From Nannochloropsis oceanica (taxonomy: Eukaryota; Sar; Eustigmatophyceae; Eustigmatales; Monodopsidaceae): a DNA stretch of 64,000 nt. The DNA lies in assembly GCA_004519485.1 (NCBI GenBank), contig CP038119.1, positions 496,001 to 560,000 of the forward strand, read 5' to 3'. The position numbers were made by a program, and so were the translations under genes. The notes beneath the pieces were generated by a model, which was given only the letters and a program-made list of their open reading frames with translations, was not told the origin of the DNA and searched no databases. Below are positions 33,001-43,187 of this stretch, piece after piece (position 1 is the stretch's first letter; every line of letters starts with the position of its first letter).

Positions 33001-34730
33001 GATGCTGGCAAGATCTATTTTACAAGGTGACACTCCTGCTTGGATGCGTGAGCTAATCTAGAGATGTTGAGTGGGGACATGAGTGTGTGTTGTTGGAATT
33101 TGGCCAGTTAACCAGCAGCAGCAGCCCCAAAAGTAGAAGCATCTATGTTACCGAGTGAGTTAATTGAGATGGCGCGAGGCGGGCGTTTGAGGAATCTTGC
33201 AACCGGCAAAGCCGCCAAATAACCACCGATGTGACCACTTTGTCTTTTCGAGGTACCGAGAAGCTGAGCCAGAAGCTGGAAAGGATATATATATACATAA
33301 TGGTAGGTAGGGTGCCCGTGTTTTGATGTCCCTACTATGGGTAGGTATGGTGCCCGTGTGGAGCCAAGGTCTTCGAAATATTGGAGCTCCGAAGGCGAGG
33401 AGTTGCCGATGCTGTCGGCCCGGGGCTTGAAAGAAGGCGGTTCTCCTTATCCATTGGCAAGGACATTTTGCCTTATTGGCTGTGTCGCTTATAATATATG
33501 CCTGATTGTTTGGCTCTATGAGTCATACAGCGACTGGTCGCTCGTCTTGAGCCACGGCTTGTTTTTGCCTTTTTTGCCACGACGCAGCGTGGAGGTACGG
33601 CATATGTGACCGACCAAATGCACATATCAGCTCCACCATGCCCGGCCTTGGGAGTCCTAGTTGAGGCAGAGAGCAAGAAATGAACTAAGGGCATTTTTTA
33701 CGAGTGTCAGGGCTTGGCAAGTTTAAAGGCCTTGGATCAACCCGGCCTTGGCTTTACATGGCTTTGTCGGTCTACAACTTTTACTTGTGACTTGCAATCC
33801 CTCCCGCCTCCTCGCCCTTGCCCTTGCTTAAGTTGAAGATACGCCCCCTTTTAACTTGACCCTTAACCATCAGGTTACTCCACGGCCGAGTAGCCGTGGA
33901 AAAAGTTCGGGGCACACGCTTTCAACGCCGCCTTGGCCTATCTGCACGCCTCGTTCGTGACCCCGCACACTCGACAAGAGACTTTTCCCTCATGTCGCTC
34001 GGACCCAAATTCTGTATCATTGTATCTTGGCTCTACTAAGACAAACAGTACAATCTTAAAACTGATCCATGCACGACGTCTGGACTTACATCGACGATTT
34101 GTTAATTCTTTTCGGGGTGCTGGCCACCCACGACACCCGCTTCTCCATACAAGCTCTGTGCAAAGCTCACGGCCTACACCACCCTACACGTTATTGGCAC
34201 TCCAGACGTCATAGCCCTCTGCCGTCCGCTTCAAATTCCTCTCCACACATTCATCCTTTGCCTGCTTTACCAGCACGTCAAGTCTGCTCCCCGCCCGCCT
34301 CTTCCCTGTGTGATTGTTTCAGGATTGACGATTTGGTTGTACTGTTTTTGTAACAAGCTTGCGCTCCTGGAGTAGCCCAGTAGCATCTGCTCCCCTTTCC
34401 ATATCCATCCACACCTTTTCACCTCCTGTCATATATATAGCACCGCTCGCAAGCAATATCCACTTTAATATGCATGCCCGCTTTTTGATTCGTTTTCGCC
34501 GTGTTGAACAGCCATCTTGCCGTTTGCCTGGTATCAGTGCCTATCTTTGCGTCTCATGTTGTCCTCATATGTGATAAGGTTCTGGCCAATAAGCTTGGCT
34601 TGAGCACCTGCTCGAGTAGAGCTGAGCACTTGCCCCCCGAACGCACCTACCACTCACCCATTCTCCCCCCCCCCATCAGTCGCGCACTTCGTACAGAGTT
34701 ACTCAAACCACACTTTCTGAGTCTTCGACC
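33001..34730. other. Intergenic, low-information DNA with short direct repeats
   Basis: About 1.7 kb lies between the divergent starts of the TauE and aquaporin genes. It holds a 20-bp direct repeat (33302-33321 and 33340-33359, one mismatch) just after an AT run, several GGCCTTGG-type words around 33630-33770, and a TATATATAG element near 34431 that could serve the aquaporin gene. No gene was recognised. Confidence 0.5.
33302..33359 (+). repeat. 20-bp direct repeat, 38-bp spacing
   Basis: The units share GGTAGGTA, then one differing base, then GGTGCCCGTGT. They lie directly downstream of an AT-rich run. Confidence 0.8.
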
Positions 34731-35711
34731 ATGGCTGACACCACTCACGCCGCCGCCCCTGGTTTCATGGCCCCCGTCGACCTGGAAATGGACCCCGTTG
34801 CCTCCGAGGCCCCGCATGAGGCAAACGCCCCAGGTTTCGAGGCCCCTCCCACCAGCCGCAAGCTCCAGTCCCTGGACGACTACAAGCAGTACTTTATGGC
34901 AGAAATGAGCCACCCTACTTTCACACAATCGGTTATTGCCGAGTGGTGGGCGACGACACTCTTCCTCTTCTTTTTGATCCTGAGCTGCTTGCCTGGGGCT
35001 AACGACGGGCAGGAGGTCTTCCGCATTGGCATTGTGGCCGGTCTCATGATCACCATCCTGGTGTACGCGTTCTATGCCGTCAGTGGCGGGAATATAAATC
35101 CTGCCGTCTCTCTGGGCCTAGCCTTGTCGGGGCGCATGACGGCTCCTCGTGCTATTTTTTACATCGCGGCGCAGATTATCGGTGCCATTACCGGGACGGC
35201 CATGGCCAAGGTGGTTAGCCCAACGGCCTTCAATCTGGGCAAAGGTGGAATGAACGCGCTGCAAGTGCTAAATGTCGGGGATGATATTGTGACGATCACT
35301 GCAGGGCAGGCGTTTTTTGGTGAGGTGATGGGCAGCATGCTTCTGGTGTTGGCTGTCTTGTTTTGCACGGACACGGCCCGTTCGATCGAGCACCCTCACA
35401 TGGTGGCCTTAATCCCCGTAGAGATCGGCTTTGTCGTGCTCCTCTGCCACATCGCCCTCATTCCCATTGACGGCTGTGGCATCAACCCCGCGCGTTCCAT
35501 CGGCTCGGCCGCCATTTATGGCTCCAACCTCGATCTCTGGATCTTCGTCTGGGCGCCCGTGGTCGGGGCGATCTTCGCCGCCGTCACCTATCGTTTCATC
35601 TTTTCCCCTACAGAGGTATTCAACGATTATTTCAAGCCCAGCAATGTCGTGGACCGAGCATCCAAGCGCCTGCGTACCCTCTCGGGGCAGGGCAGTGGGA
35701 TGGGCCAGTAA
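34731..35711 (+). CDS. Aquaporin / major intrinsic protein
   Basis: This membrane channel passes water, glycerol or other small solutes. The single exon gives 326 residues, start MADTTHAAAPGF with ACC before ATG. About 70 hydrophilic residues precede six membrane helices. Both pore motifs are present: SGGNINPAVSLG near residue 125 and GCGINPARSIGSA near residue 250, the second with the conserved Arg of the selectivity filter. AEWWATTLFLFFLILSCLPG is helix 1. The helix-1 region AEWWATT differs from plant PIP sequences, so the subtype is unclear. The tail (VVDRASKRLRTLSGQGSG) has possible phosphorylation sites. Confidence 0.95.
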   Translation: MADTTHAAAPGFMAPVDLEMDPVASEAPHEANAPGFEAPPTSRKLQSLDDYKQYFMAEMSHPTFTQSVIAEWWATTLFLFFLILSCLPGANDGQEVFRIGIVAGLMITILVYAFYAVSGGNINPAVSLGLALSGRMTAPRAIFYIAAQIIGAITGTAMAKVVSPTAFNLGKGGMNALQVLNVGDDIVTITAGQAFFGEVMGSMLLVLAVLFCTDTARSIEHPHMVALIPVEIGFVVLLCHIALIPIDGCGINPARSIGSAAIYGSNLDLWIFVWAPVVGAIFAAVTYRFIFSPTEVFNDYFKPSNVVDRASKRLRTLSGQGSGMGQ

Positions 35712-36601
35712 GAAAGACGTGAATGAGACAGGGTAATGGAAGGAGGTGAGAGGTAGGGTGTCATTTTTTCTGGCTCTTTTTTGTTTCGTTACTCTCGGGT
35801 TGTTCATGTGTCGTCTTAGTCGATCGTGAGGGATGAGAAGGCCTTGGGAAAGCATGAGGGAAGAACGGGAAGCACTGAAAGGAAGGGAGAACTTGGAGCA
35901 ACAAGGAGACAAAGAAGTAGAGGGACAGAGGGAGTGAATGAGAAAAACAAAAAGGCAAACACACACACATTTACACTCACACTGAGATAGAGAAATCTCT
36001 ATAAAAAGATATGATTGTAGTGTGTGAACATAAAATATTGTTCAGTGTGCATGTGTGGGCAGTGTCTGAGTAAGCAGACAGATGATTGTATGTGTGAATG
36101 AGGAAAATGCGAATGATCTTCATTTTGTCTATCTTTCTCTTTCTTTCCAAATTAGGGGTATGGAGAAAATGAAAAGGAGCTCCAGCGACCGTCTCAGTCG
36201 ATGTGTACAACTGACAACAAAGTTAAGATGAGGAAAGAATAAGCTTGTGCTGCTGCTGCGAGTAGGTCTTGGCTTGAAAATACATTGATGGTGACCCGAG
36301 TGCACAGGCAGCAACAGCCAGCACTTTAAGATACACACAATGAATGGGTAAAATGACACCATCAACTGTGCCACCTTATCACCTACATATTAGTCATCAA
36401 GAAAACATTAATGGTGCTAAAAGAAGCAAAAAGGTGCGTTACGGATGGAATTCCACGGAACCTCCAGAAAAATTCTTCTACCATTGTTTGTTCTTTTGCG
36501 CGCTCCGTTCGTTGCTCATCAGGACAATCTCTCTTACCTGCAACTTACACTTATGATACTGTATTTTACAATTTATTCATCATTTCTTTTGCGAAATACT
36601 G
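35712..36601. other. Convergent intergenic region, no gene seen
   Basis: This is presumed 3' UTR of both neighbours with AT-richer sequence. No motif was recognised. Confidence 0.5.
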
Positions 36602-37381
36602 CTATCTCTCTCCCCACACCTCTTCAACGAACTGTGCCAGAAACTCCTCCATGAATGCATGACGGGACTTGGCCAACACATGTCCTTCCCTGGTTTTCAT
36701 TCTTTTTGCCAGATGCAAGAGTTTCTCTCCGAAATGTGTCAATGCGTCCCCGGCTTTTTCCTTGCCCTGCTCGCACGCTGCCGATGAGGTATATGCCTCC
36801 TTGGACGTAGGCAGCTGTTCGGTACGACCGCTTATGCTGTTGCCCGTGACCTCCGCACGCTTTTTTTCCGCAGCTAAGACCTCCATGTCATAGAATGCCC
36901 GACCTCGCGCCCCACCAAATGCAAATGTCCTCGCAATTCCCAATGCACCAATAGCATCTAGTTGATCTGCATCTTTGACAGGCCCAAGTTCGGGGTAGGT
37001 AAGCAAATCCTCTGGTTTGTACAGCCCACCGGCAAGTTCTTCTCGGAAGCTCACCCGTGCAACCACTGCGTGGATGCGTTCCGTTTGCTTGATCGTGATA
37101 TATCCTCCTGCAACGAGGTGCTCCAAAGCTTGCTTCAAGACGTCGGCACCGTCCTGCACATACTTTGCGTCTCCAATGTCATGGAGGGTCGCACACAACC
37201 AAACGGTCTGCAATTCCTCACCTGTGAGCCCTTCCGCGCGGGCAATTCGGTCCGCCAAGGCCAGTACTCGATGAATATGGCTCAGATCATGCGAAGCATC
37301 AACGCCTTTGCAATGCTGCTCCACATAGGCCAGAGCGGCTGCCACAGCAGGGCTGGCAGAGGGAGGGGTCGAAGGAAACAT
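36602..37381 (-). CDS. HD-domain phosphohydrolase, YedJ-like
   Basis: HD proteins are metal-dependent phosphohydrolases acting on nucleotides or cyclic nucleotides; the substrate is unknown. The single exon gives 259 residues, start MFPSTPPSASPAVAAA. Metal ligands follow the HD order: DASHDLSHIHRVLALADRIA (residues about 27-47), ATLHDIGDAKYVQDG, and KDADQLDAIGALGIARTFAF. The last segment with FGG is typical of the YedJ branch. The tail is helical and charged. An upstream GTG in frame was rejected in favour of the ATG. Confidence 0.9.
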   Translation of the reverse strand: MFPSTPPSASPAVAAALAYVEQHCKGVDASHDLSHIHRVLALADRIARAEGLTGEELQTVWLCATLHDIGDAKYVQDGADVLKQALEHLVAGGYITIKQTERIHAVVARVSFREELAGGLYKPEDLLTYPELGPVKDADQLDAIGALGIARTFAFGGARGRAFYDMEVLAAEKKRAEVTGNSISGRTEQLPTSKEAYTSSAACEQGKEKAGDALTHFGEKLLHLAKRMKTREGHVLAKSRHAFMEEFLAQFVEEVWGER

Positions 37382-38957
37382 GGTATATACAGGTAGGAGG
37401 TCACTTTTGTCGGCCGCTGTTACAAGTAGGTGATCAATGGACACGATGTGAGATACTGGTGATAAGGAATGCGTATACGAGAAGAAGATAGCTATGTCTA
37501 TGTGTCACAGAAGGCTTGCGGTTGGAAGGAAAAGAAGATGAAGGCAGAAGACCAGTGCTGAACCGTGGATTCTCTTTACTTGTGCTGAAGCAACCCCCTC
37601 CTTTCCACATATACACAAGGCGGAGGTGCTGGCACCACCATACCTTTCCCATTATCTTCAACGCCATGCCCTGCGGCTGCTCTTTCCATTTGCAGTGGCA
37701 GATTTAACGTATCCAAGGTAAGACAGGCCACCAACCTCCCATACATCAACCTGAACAAAAAAGAGCGTTTATGATGCCCAAATACATTGACATGTAAGCA
37801 CTGGGTTCTGAATCAGACCATGATTAGCCGGGACGATCGAGCCCAATCTCCTGAAACGCATTCACACGAGTCTTTTGGTACGCGCTACCCGTCACTGCTT
37901 CTAGCGCTCCATGCCATCTCAGTTCTCCTCCGACCCATTCATTCCCTCTCGCTCTTACACAGCCATGCCCATGGTGTCGGAGTGACAGTATGTGGTAATT
38001 AAACCTCTTGGCAAAGAGATGTGCATTTCATCCTGCAGCCAAAGCCCTTGTGTCCCGGCAAGCTCAGCTTCTGGGGCAAAGGGCATCCATCTTCTTGATA
38101 GCGCGGTGGGCGGTCTTTCTCTACTTCGTTGGCGCGGATTGGCCAAAGTTTCAACACCTTTTCATGCAGAGTGAACGAGAACAAGGGAAGGATACAGCGC
38201 ATTCCATTTGAAATTGAGATAATTGAATGGCGATGTGAGTGGTAGCGGGACGAGCACGTGTAGTGGGCATGCCAATTCGGTCCATATGAAGAGGAGCACA
38301 AGAACGACTGAAAGAGCATCGGTCCTTATGGTGGCAAATGGTGCGGGAGTTTACGAGGAATCAAGGCCGTGGCCAAGAATAGAATAGAGGAGGAAGTGGA
38401 ACAGGAAGACGTGGACGTAGGGGCGAACTTAGTGATTTGCCCCCCTGCCTCAGGGATCTATATGACAGGGAGTGTCACTGACCGTGTGAGGGAGTCGACG
38501 AGCGTAAGAGCTGGTTGGAGTGCCTCACGACAAGCCCCTAGATGTATAATGCTGCTACTGTGAACAAACCTTTGTGTGAAGAATACAAGAAAGAATATTC
38601 AAGGGCAAGACAAAGAAGGCATCTCGGGCACAATCATTCATTTTACCTCTCGTAAGTCGCCTCCATTTCCTTCTTTCTCTCATGCTTTTTATTCTTGTTT
38701 TGCATCAGAAGCAGCACCGGTCCTCAGACATTGCTCCTTCTGTGAGGAAACAAAGCAGGTCCGCAAAGGAGCCACCACAAAATCCAAAACACCTGCACCC
38801 ACCGACAGGGCTTCCTTCCTCGTTTACGGACATCACAACCACGGGGCTCTCCCCCTGTTATCCCTCTCTTGACCCACACCCAATACACGGACAATTCAGA
38901 ACTATTGATTACGCACGCCCATTTTCTCTTCCTCTCCCCATCCTTCATTTCATTTGC
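37382..38957. other. Intergenic, no gene seen
   Basis: About 1.6 kb lies upstream of the HD gene and downstream of the plastid protein gene. Short open frames such as 38008-38211 start with non-ATG codons and show no family motif. I see nothing I can support. Confidence 0.5.
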
Positions 38958-40053
38958 CTACTGCAAAGGCTCGTACAAGAACGAGGCCACCACCCCGCCC
39001 AACACCAGGGCTCCGAAAAAAGCCAGCACAAGAGTATTTCGGAGCTTCTCCCCGGGGGCTTGCACTTCCACCCCGCTCTGACACAGCAGCGTCCGCTTGC
39101 TAGCCTTGTCTTGGTCCGTGATCCTATACACGTACTGTCCCGGCTCCACGCCCTCGTCCACATACGAGTAGAACCCTCCTTCAGGGCCCTTGGTATTGAG
39201 CGGGGGGAAGGTCTTGAACGAAGCGATCTCCTCAAATTCAGCCCCAGGTGCGTCGGCGCGCTTCCGGAAGATGATGTACCCGACATTGTCCTTCTCCTCG
39301 CCGGTTAGCCACTGCGGGATTGGTAGGGGGGTGGGTCGGGAGTGAGTAAGGAAAAGTAGTACAGTCTTGGTAAGAGGAAAATCATCGACAGACTATTCCA
39401 CGCTTCACACAAAAAAGAAGTGTACACTTAGCGTTACGCATTCCTCTGTCAAATCTCCTTTTGTTTCTCCCCAACTTACCCCAAGCTCCACGTCCCGCTC
39501 GTTTATTACGCGGTACTTCAAGCCCACCGAGGCCTCCTTCCCTTGTGGATCAAACACATCACCCGTGTCAACAGCTTCGGCCTGCTCCCTTTCTCGACGC
39601 TTGCGGGCCCGAATCGCGCGAGCGCTGGCCTCAACGTCGATCTGGTTCATCATCCAAGGGGCATAGGCCTTACCGTCCGCATTAAACATGCCTCGCATCT
39701 TCCGCTCGATCTCCTCCTGGATCTCCTTCTCCTCCTCCTCCTCCTCCTTCTTGCTCATCTTGGCCGACAAGGACGTCACACCGGCGAGTCTTGCCTTCAA
39801 TGCAGGGCTGCCAATCTTTGAGGTTTGAGAAGGCGTGCAACGAGGGCGGGGGTAGAGAGGTGTCAGAGACGACGGGCTTCGACACACATTTTCTATACCT
39901 CACTGACATTATCCTTCCCTTAGCCCGCAGCCCCCTTCAAGTCAATGCCTCATTTACCTTGATTGCTAGGCCCTTCTTGGACAGGCGTGGCACGAAACCC
40001 AGCGCCAAAAACGGAAGCATTAAGAGCAGCACGCCCGCTAGGAAGAAGCGCAT
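38958..40053 (-). CDS. Plastid-targeted single-pass membrane protein, unknown
   Basis: I cannot name this family. Minus-strand exons 40053-39958, 39815-39480 and 39311-38958 join in phase 0 to 261 residues. Exon 1 is a signal peptide ending ALG-FVPRLSKKG, the Phe-type plastid cleavage site. Exon 2 has a Lys/Glu coiled stretch (SKKEEEEEEKEIQEEIERKM) followed by PWMMNQIDVEASARAIRA. Exon 3 has a beta-rich part (VGYIIFRKRADAPG, GGFYSYVDEGVEPGQYVYRI) like a fibronectin-type module. It then has one membrane helix (TLVLAFFGALVLGGVVASFL) just before the stop. A thylakoid assembly factor is a guess. Confidence 0.8.
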
Positions 40054-40460
40054 GATGCCTGTCTGCGTTAATAGGAAGGGCATTTGGTGGGCCAGACATG
40101 ATTCACCCAAAAGTAAAGTGATGGACACATATAAGATGCTATGATCTTTGCGCGTGGTTGTGGGACTCAAAGGATGGCCTAAAATATGTGTTTGACGCTG
40201 CATTTGCCCCATCAGGATCGTCGACTCTTCAGTTGGGGAGGTCGCTGTGAGCGAGTGATACCTTGAGCGTTCGATGGCGGTGCCCACACTGTTACCAATG
40301 ACTAGACACGGCCGTGGGACACCATGGGACACATACAAACCATTCGCTGCGTTGCCTTGTCTGCCACGTGATGTCTCAATCATCCCATCGCACCCAGATT
40401 AGCTTATATATCACGGGAGGACGAAGCAGGCTGCCATCCAGCTCCCATCATCACCCTACC
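40054..40460. promoter_or_regulatory. Divergent intergenic region between two genes
   Basis: The 407 bp between outward-reading starts are presumed promoters. No clear element is visible. Confidence 0.4.
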
Positions 40461-42095
40461 ATGGTCCGGCGGCTCGTGGCCAGCGTCCTGGTTTCTCCAT
40501 CGACCGCTGCAGCCCGAATATTGTCGTCGTCATCCTCGTCATCCTCGTCCTCAGCATGCCAGCGGGTTCTTCAGACCAACGCAGGAATCAGTGGTAGCAT
40601 CACTACGAGCACCAGCACTAGCCACCGGCGGCGGAGGGCGCCTTCGATGTCCCTGCCCGGTGCCCAGCAGGCGCGAAATTTTGAAGTACGCTTGCCATGG
40701 GACAAACGGAGAGGTACGGTGAAGGGAACTACAGTGCCGGGATTGTGACATAATTCCTCTGTTTGAGTCACCCATGAACAATTATCATTCCACACCTCAC
40801 ACGTATACAAAGAGGCCCGTGAAAAGGCGGAGTTCGACGTGATTATGCGGTTAGAGGAAACACTCAAGGCTCTTGATGGACGCATGGTTTTGCCACCAGG
40901 TAAGGCATGGATCTTTGGAGAAAATGGTAAAGAAGGAAAGAAAGGATGACCACGAAAAGGGAGGCTCATTTTTTGTACCGCATTTCTCTTACCACAACCC
41001 ACCATTACAGATTCAACATTCCGTAAGTGGCTAGAAAAACACGGTAAGGACACAGAAACAGCCGAACCGAAGAAGGAAGACTTTCAACGCTGGTTGAAGG
41101 CGGCGGAGACGGAGCTGGCCGCGCAGAGCAAGGGACAAATGGGTGTCTTCTCACGGGGCGAGTGGTGGACCGAAGGGCATGGAGACTTCCAAGAAGCGAT
41201 CCGAGCGCTGCATGCCCTTCAATTGCAGCAGCTGTGTGCAGAGCTGCGTAAGAGTAAGGCGGTTTTTACACCTCATCTTCCCGGTAGGTTTGTGTGTGTG
41301 GATAATAGGAATGCAAATCATGTAGGGAGAGAATTCGACATCGACCTTGCGACTTTCTGTCCACTCATGAATGAAGTATCTTGCATGAATGCTCTAGGCG
41401 ATCGGCTGGTGAAGGGGGCCATGGCCAAGGCGGTCGGAGTGCTCCAAGCACACATGGACGGCGATTTTGAGACGCGATTGAAAGGTACACGTTGCCGCTC
41501 GGCTGGGTGGGTTGTGATAGATGATGTGATATCTGCCTGGCGTCTTGAGTTCCTCCTATCGCTCAGTAATTTAACTTTCCTCCTTCCATCCCCCATTGCA
41601 GCCTCCTGGACGCTGCAAGATGACAGCCCGGAGGCAAAAGGCTGGCTGTCCGAACAAGGCGTGGAAGACGCCGTCTATACTGTCCTTAACCCCATCGTCG
41701 CCACTGCCGCCGTTATCTACCCCGCCATCCCCGCTGTAAAAAAGGCCCACAAAAAGGCGTTCGCGAAGTACATCAAGCTCTACTTGCGGGACCAGGCCGA
41801 CGTCCCCACGAAGATTCGGTGCACTTTCCACTGGACGGATCCACCCCTCGAGAGCCTCCCAACCCAGCCCCCGCCCGTGCCTGTCCCCAAAGTCATCGAC
41901 CTGCCTGGTTACCTCGCAACGCAGAAAGAAAACTTTCCCGACCTGCACCTGGTGGGAGCGGGCTCCATGGCGTTGTATCGGCGGGTGAGGGAGGCACACT
42001 ACCTCCAGAAGAAGGAGGATCGCACCACATTTAGGACTGGCCTGATTTACCTTGTCTTCCTGGGTGTGGCTGATGCTATTGTAAGTGGGCTATGA
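40461..42095 (+). CDS. Unknown alpha-helical protein, probably organellar
   Basis: No family is recognised. Exons 40461-40713, 40813-40899, 41011-41283, 41398-41484 and 41602-42095 join in frame to 397 residues. The start MVRRLVASVLVSPSTAAARI is Arg/Ser-rich like a mitochondrial presequence. The middle is helical and charged (EAREKAEFDVIMRLEETLKA, FQRWLKAAETELAAQSKG). The C-terminal part has hydrophobic runs (AVYTVLNPIVATAAVIYPAI, GLIYLVFLGVADAI). Two introns sit inside what would otherwise be an unbroken open frame (41284-41397, 41485-41601), so splicing is supported by GT-AG signals only. A GTAAGT at 42080 could start one more intron, giving a different C-terminus. Confidence 0.7.
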
Positions 42096-42485
42096 CGGGG
42101 ACAAAAAGACACGGTGTCCTAGATGGTCACCGCGATGAACGTTGGTGGAAAGGGGAATTAGACCACTTCAAAACAAAATGAATTTAAATGTAATCGAGCT
42201 GAGCGTGAGTCGTCATTTCTGCTTTATTGGTCGAGCTGGTTTCATTTTGCTTTTGCTAATCCACGGTTGGGTGGTATTTTCACGTTCTGCGCCTTCCTAC
42301 TTTCGCATGGGCGAGGCGTCCTTCTTCTCTGTACACTTCACGGCCTTCGCAGACATGCACGACATGTAATCTAACACCATCGCACAACACACACGCAGGG
42401 CAATCATCAAGCCGCGGCCAGTCCGTCTTAGTTCGCCCGGGCTTACCGACTAACCACAGCCTTCTCAAGCAACGCTTCAACCCAC
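42096..42485. other. Short intergenic region
   Basis: The sequence between two plus-strand genes is presumably a 3' UTR and the next promoter. Nothing further is seen. Confidence 0.45.
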
Positions 42486-42965
42486 ATGACGGCCGGCGCA
42501 TGGTTTTCGTCTGGGGGATGGCGCCGGTTCGTTTCCACCCTTGGTCTCCTCCCCGTGGCAATCACAATTCACGATATGGTAGGATCAATCATGTTAGTGG
42601 ACGGTAGCTCCATGCAGCCGACCCTTAGCCGAGACAGTGAAGGAAGTCCAAATGACTCAAGGGATTTGATACTGGTGGCAAAGTGGCCGACCAAGGTATG
42701 GCGGCAGTACCGCAAGGGAGACATGGTGGTAATTCGGAGCCCGCTTGATCCAAATAGCAAGGTGATCACGCGGCTGACGGGGACTGAGCGGGAATGGCGA
42801 ACACGCCGTGAAGGGTTTCGAAGAGAGCCGATACCTGAAGGCTTTTGCTGGGTAACGGGTTCGGAGGATTCAGAAACATACGGTCCCATTCCCCTGGCTC
42901 TTATAGAAGGCCGCGTCAGTTACATCGTTTGGCCACCGTCTCGTATGGGTCCCGTGCCCAAGTAA
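42486..42965 (+). CDS. Mitochondrial inner membrane peptidase subunit 2-like (S26 family), catalytic Lys replaced
   Basis: IMP2 proteins cleave sorting signals of intermembrane-space proteins with a Ser-Lys dyad. The single exon gives 159 residues, close to the usual family length. After a hydrophobic stretch (TLGLLPVAITIHDMVGSIML) comes the Ser box VDGSSMQPTL. The Lys box reads DPNSKVITRLTG, where relatives have K-I-I-K-R-V, so Thr occupies the catalytic Lys position while the upstream Lys remains. The C-terminal DSETYGPIPLALIEG and YIVWPPSRMGP match the IMP2 ending. It may be inactive, may use the shifted Lys, or may be a structural partner. Confidence 0.85.
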   Translation: MTAGAWFSSGGWRRFVSTLGLLPVAITIHDMVGSIMLVDGSSMQPTLSRDSEGSPNDSRDLILVAKWPTKVWRQYRKGDMVVIRSPLDPNSKVITRLTGTEREWRTRREGFRREPIPEGFCWVTGSEDSETYGPIPLALIEGRVSYIVWPPSRMGPVPK

Positions 42966-43187
42966 TCTCCCGGTACGAGTCCCGTCTGAGGAGATGTGAG
43001 GGGGTGATGTACAGAAAAGAAACAAGGAAGCGATGTGCCTGGTTGCTCACATGAAGAGGGCCAAACGGAATGATGTGCAAAGAAATTTATTTACGAAACA
43101 CGCCCAAATTTGATATTCTAGCTATGGTGTCAGTTCTCAGAAATAGGAGCGGCAAGAACGCACAGGCAATACTACCATAAGCCTCGC

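Noticed and set aside
34069-34353. A YIDDLLILF stretch resembling the YxDD box of reverse transcriptase
   Set aside because: The frame has no other reverse-transcriptase blocks before or after it, no LTR-like or terminal repeats nearby, and begins just after unrelated sequence. A chance match is likelier.
38008-38211. A 67-codon frame with a hydrophobic middle
   Set aside because: It starts at a non-ATG codon, has no recognisable motif and lies in otherwise noncoding sequence.
41284-41397. Reading 41094-42095 as one uninterrupted exon
   Set aside because: The two intervening segments have good GT-AG borders, joining phases and sequence that reads unlike the flanking helical protein.
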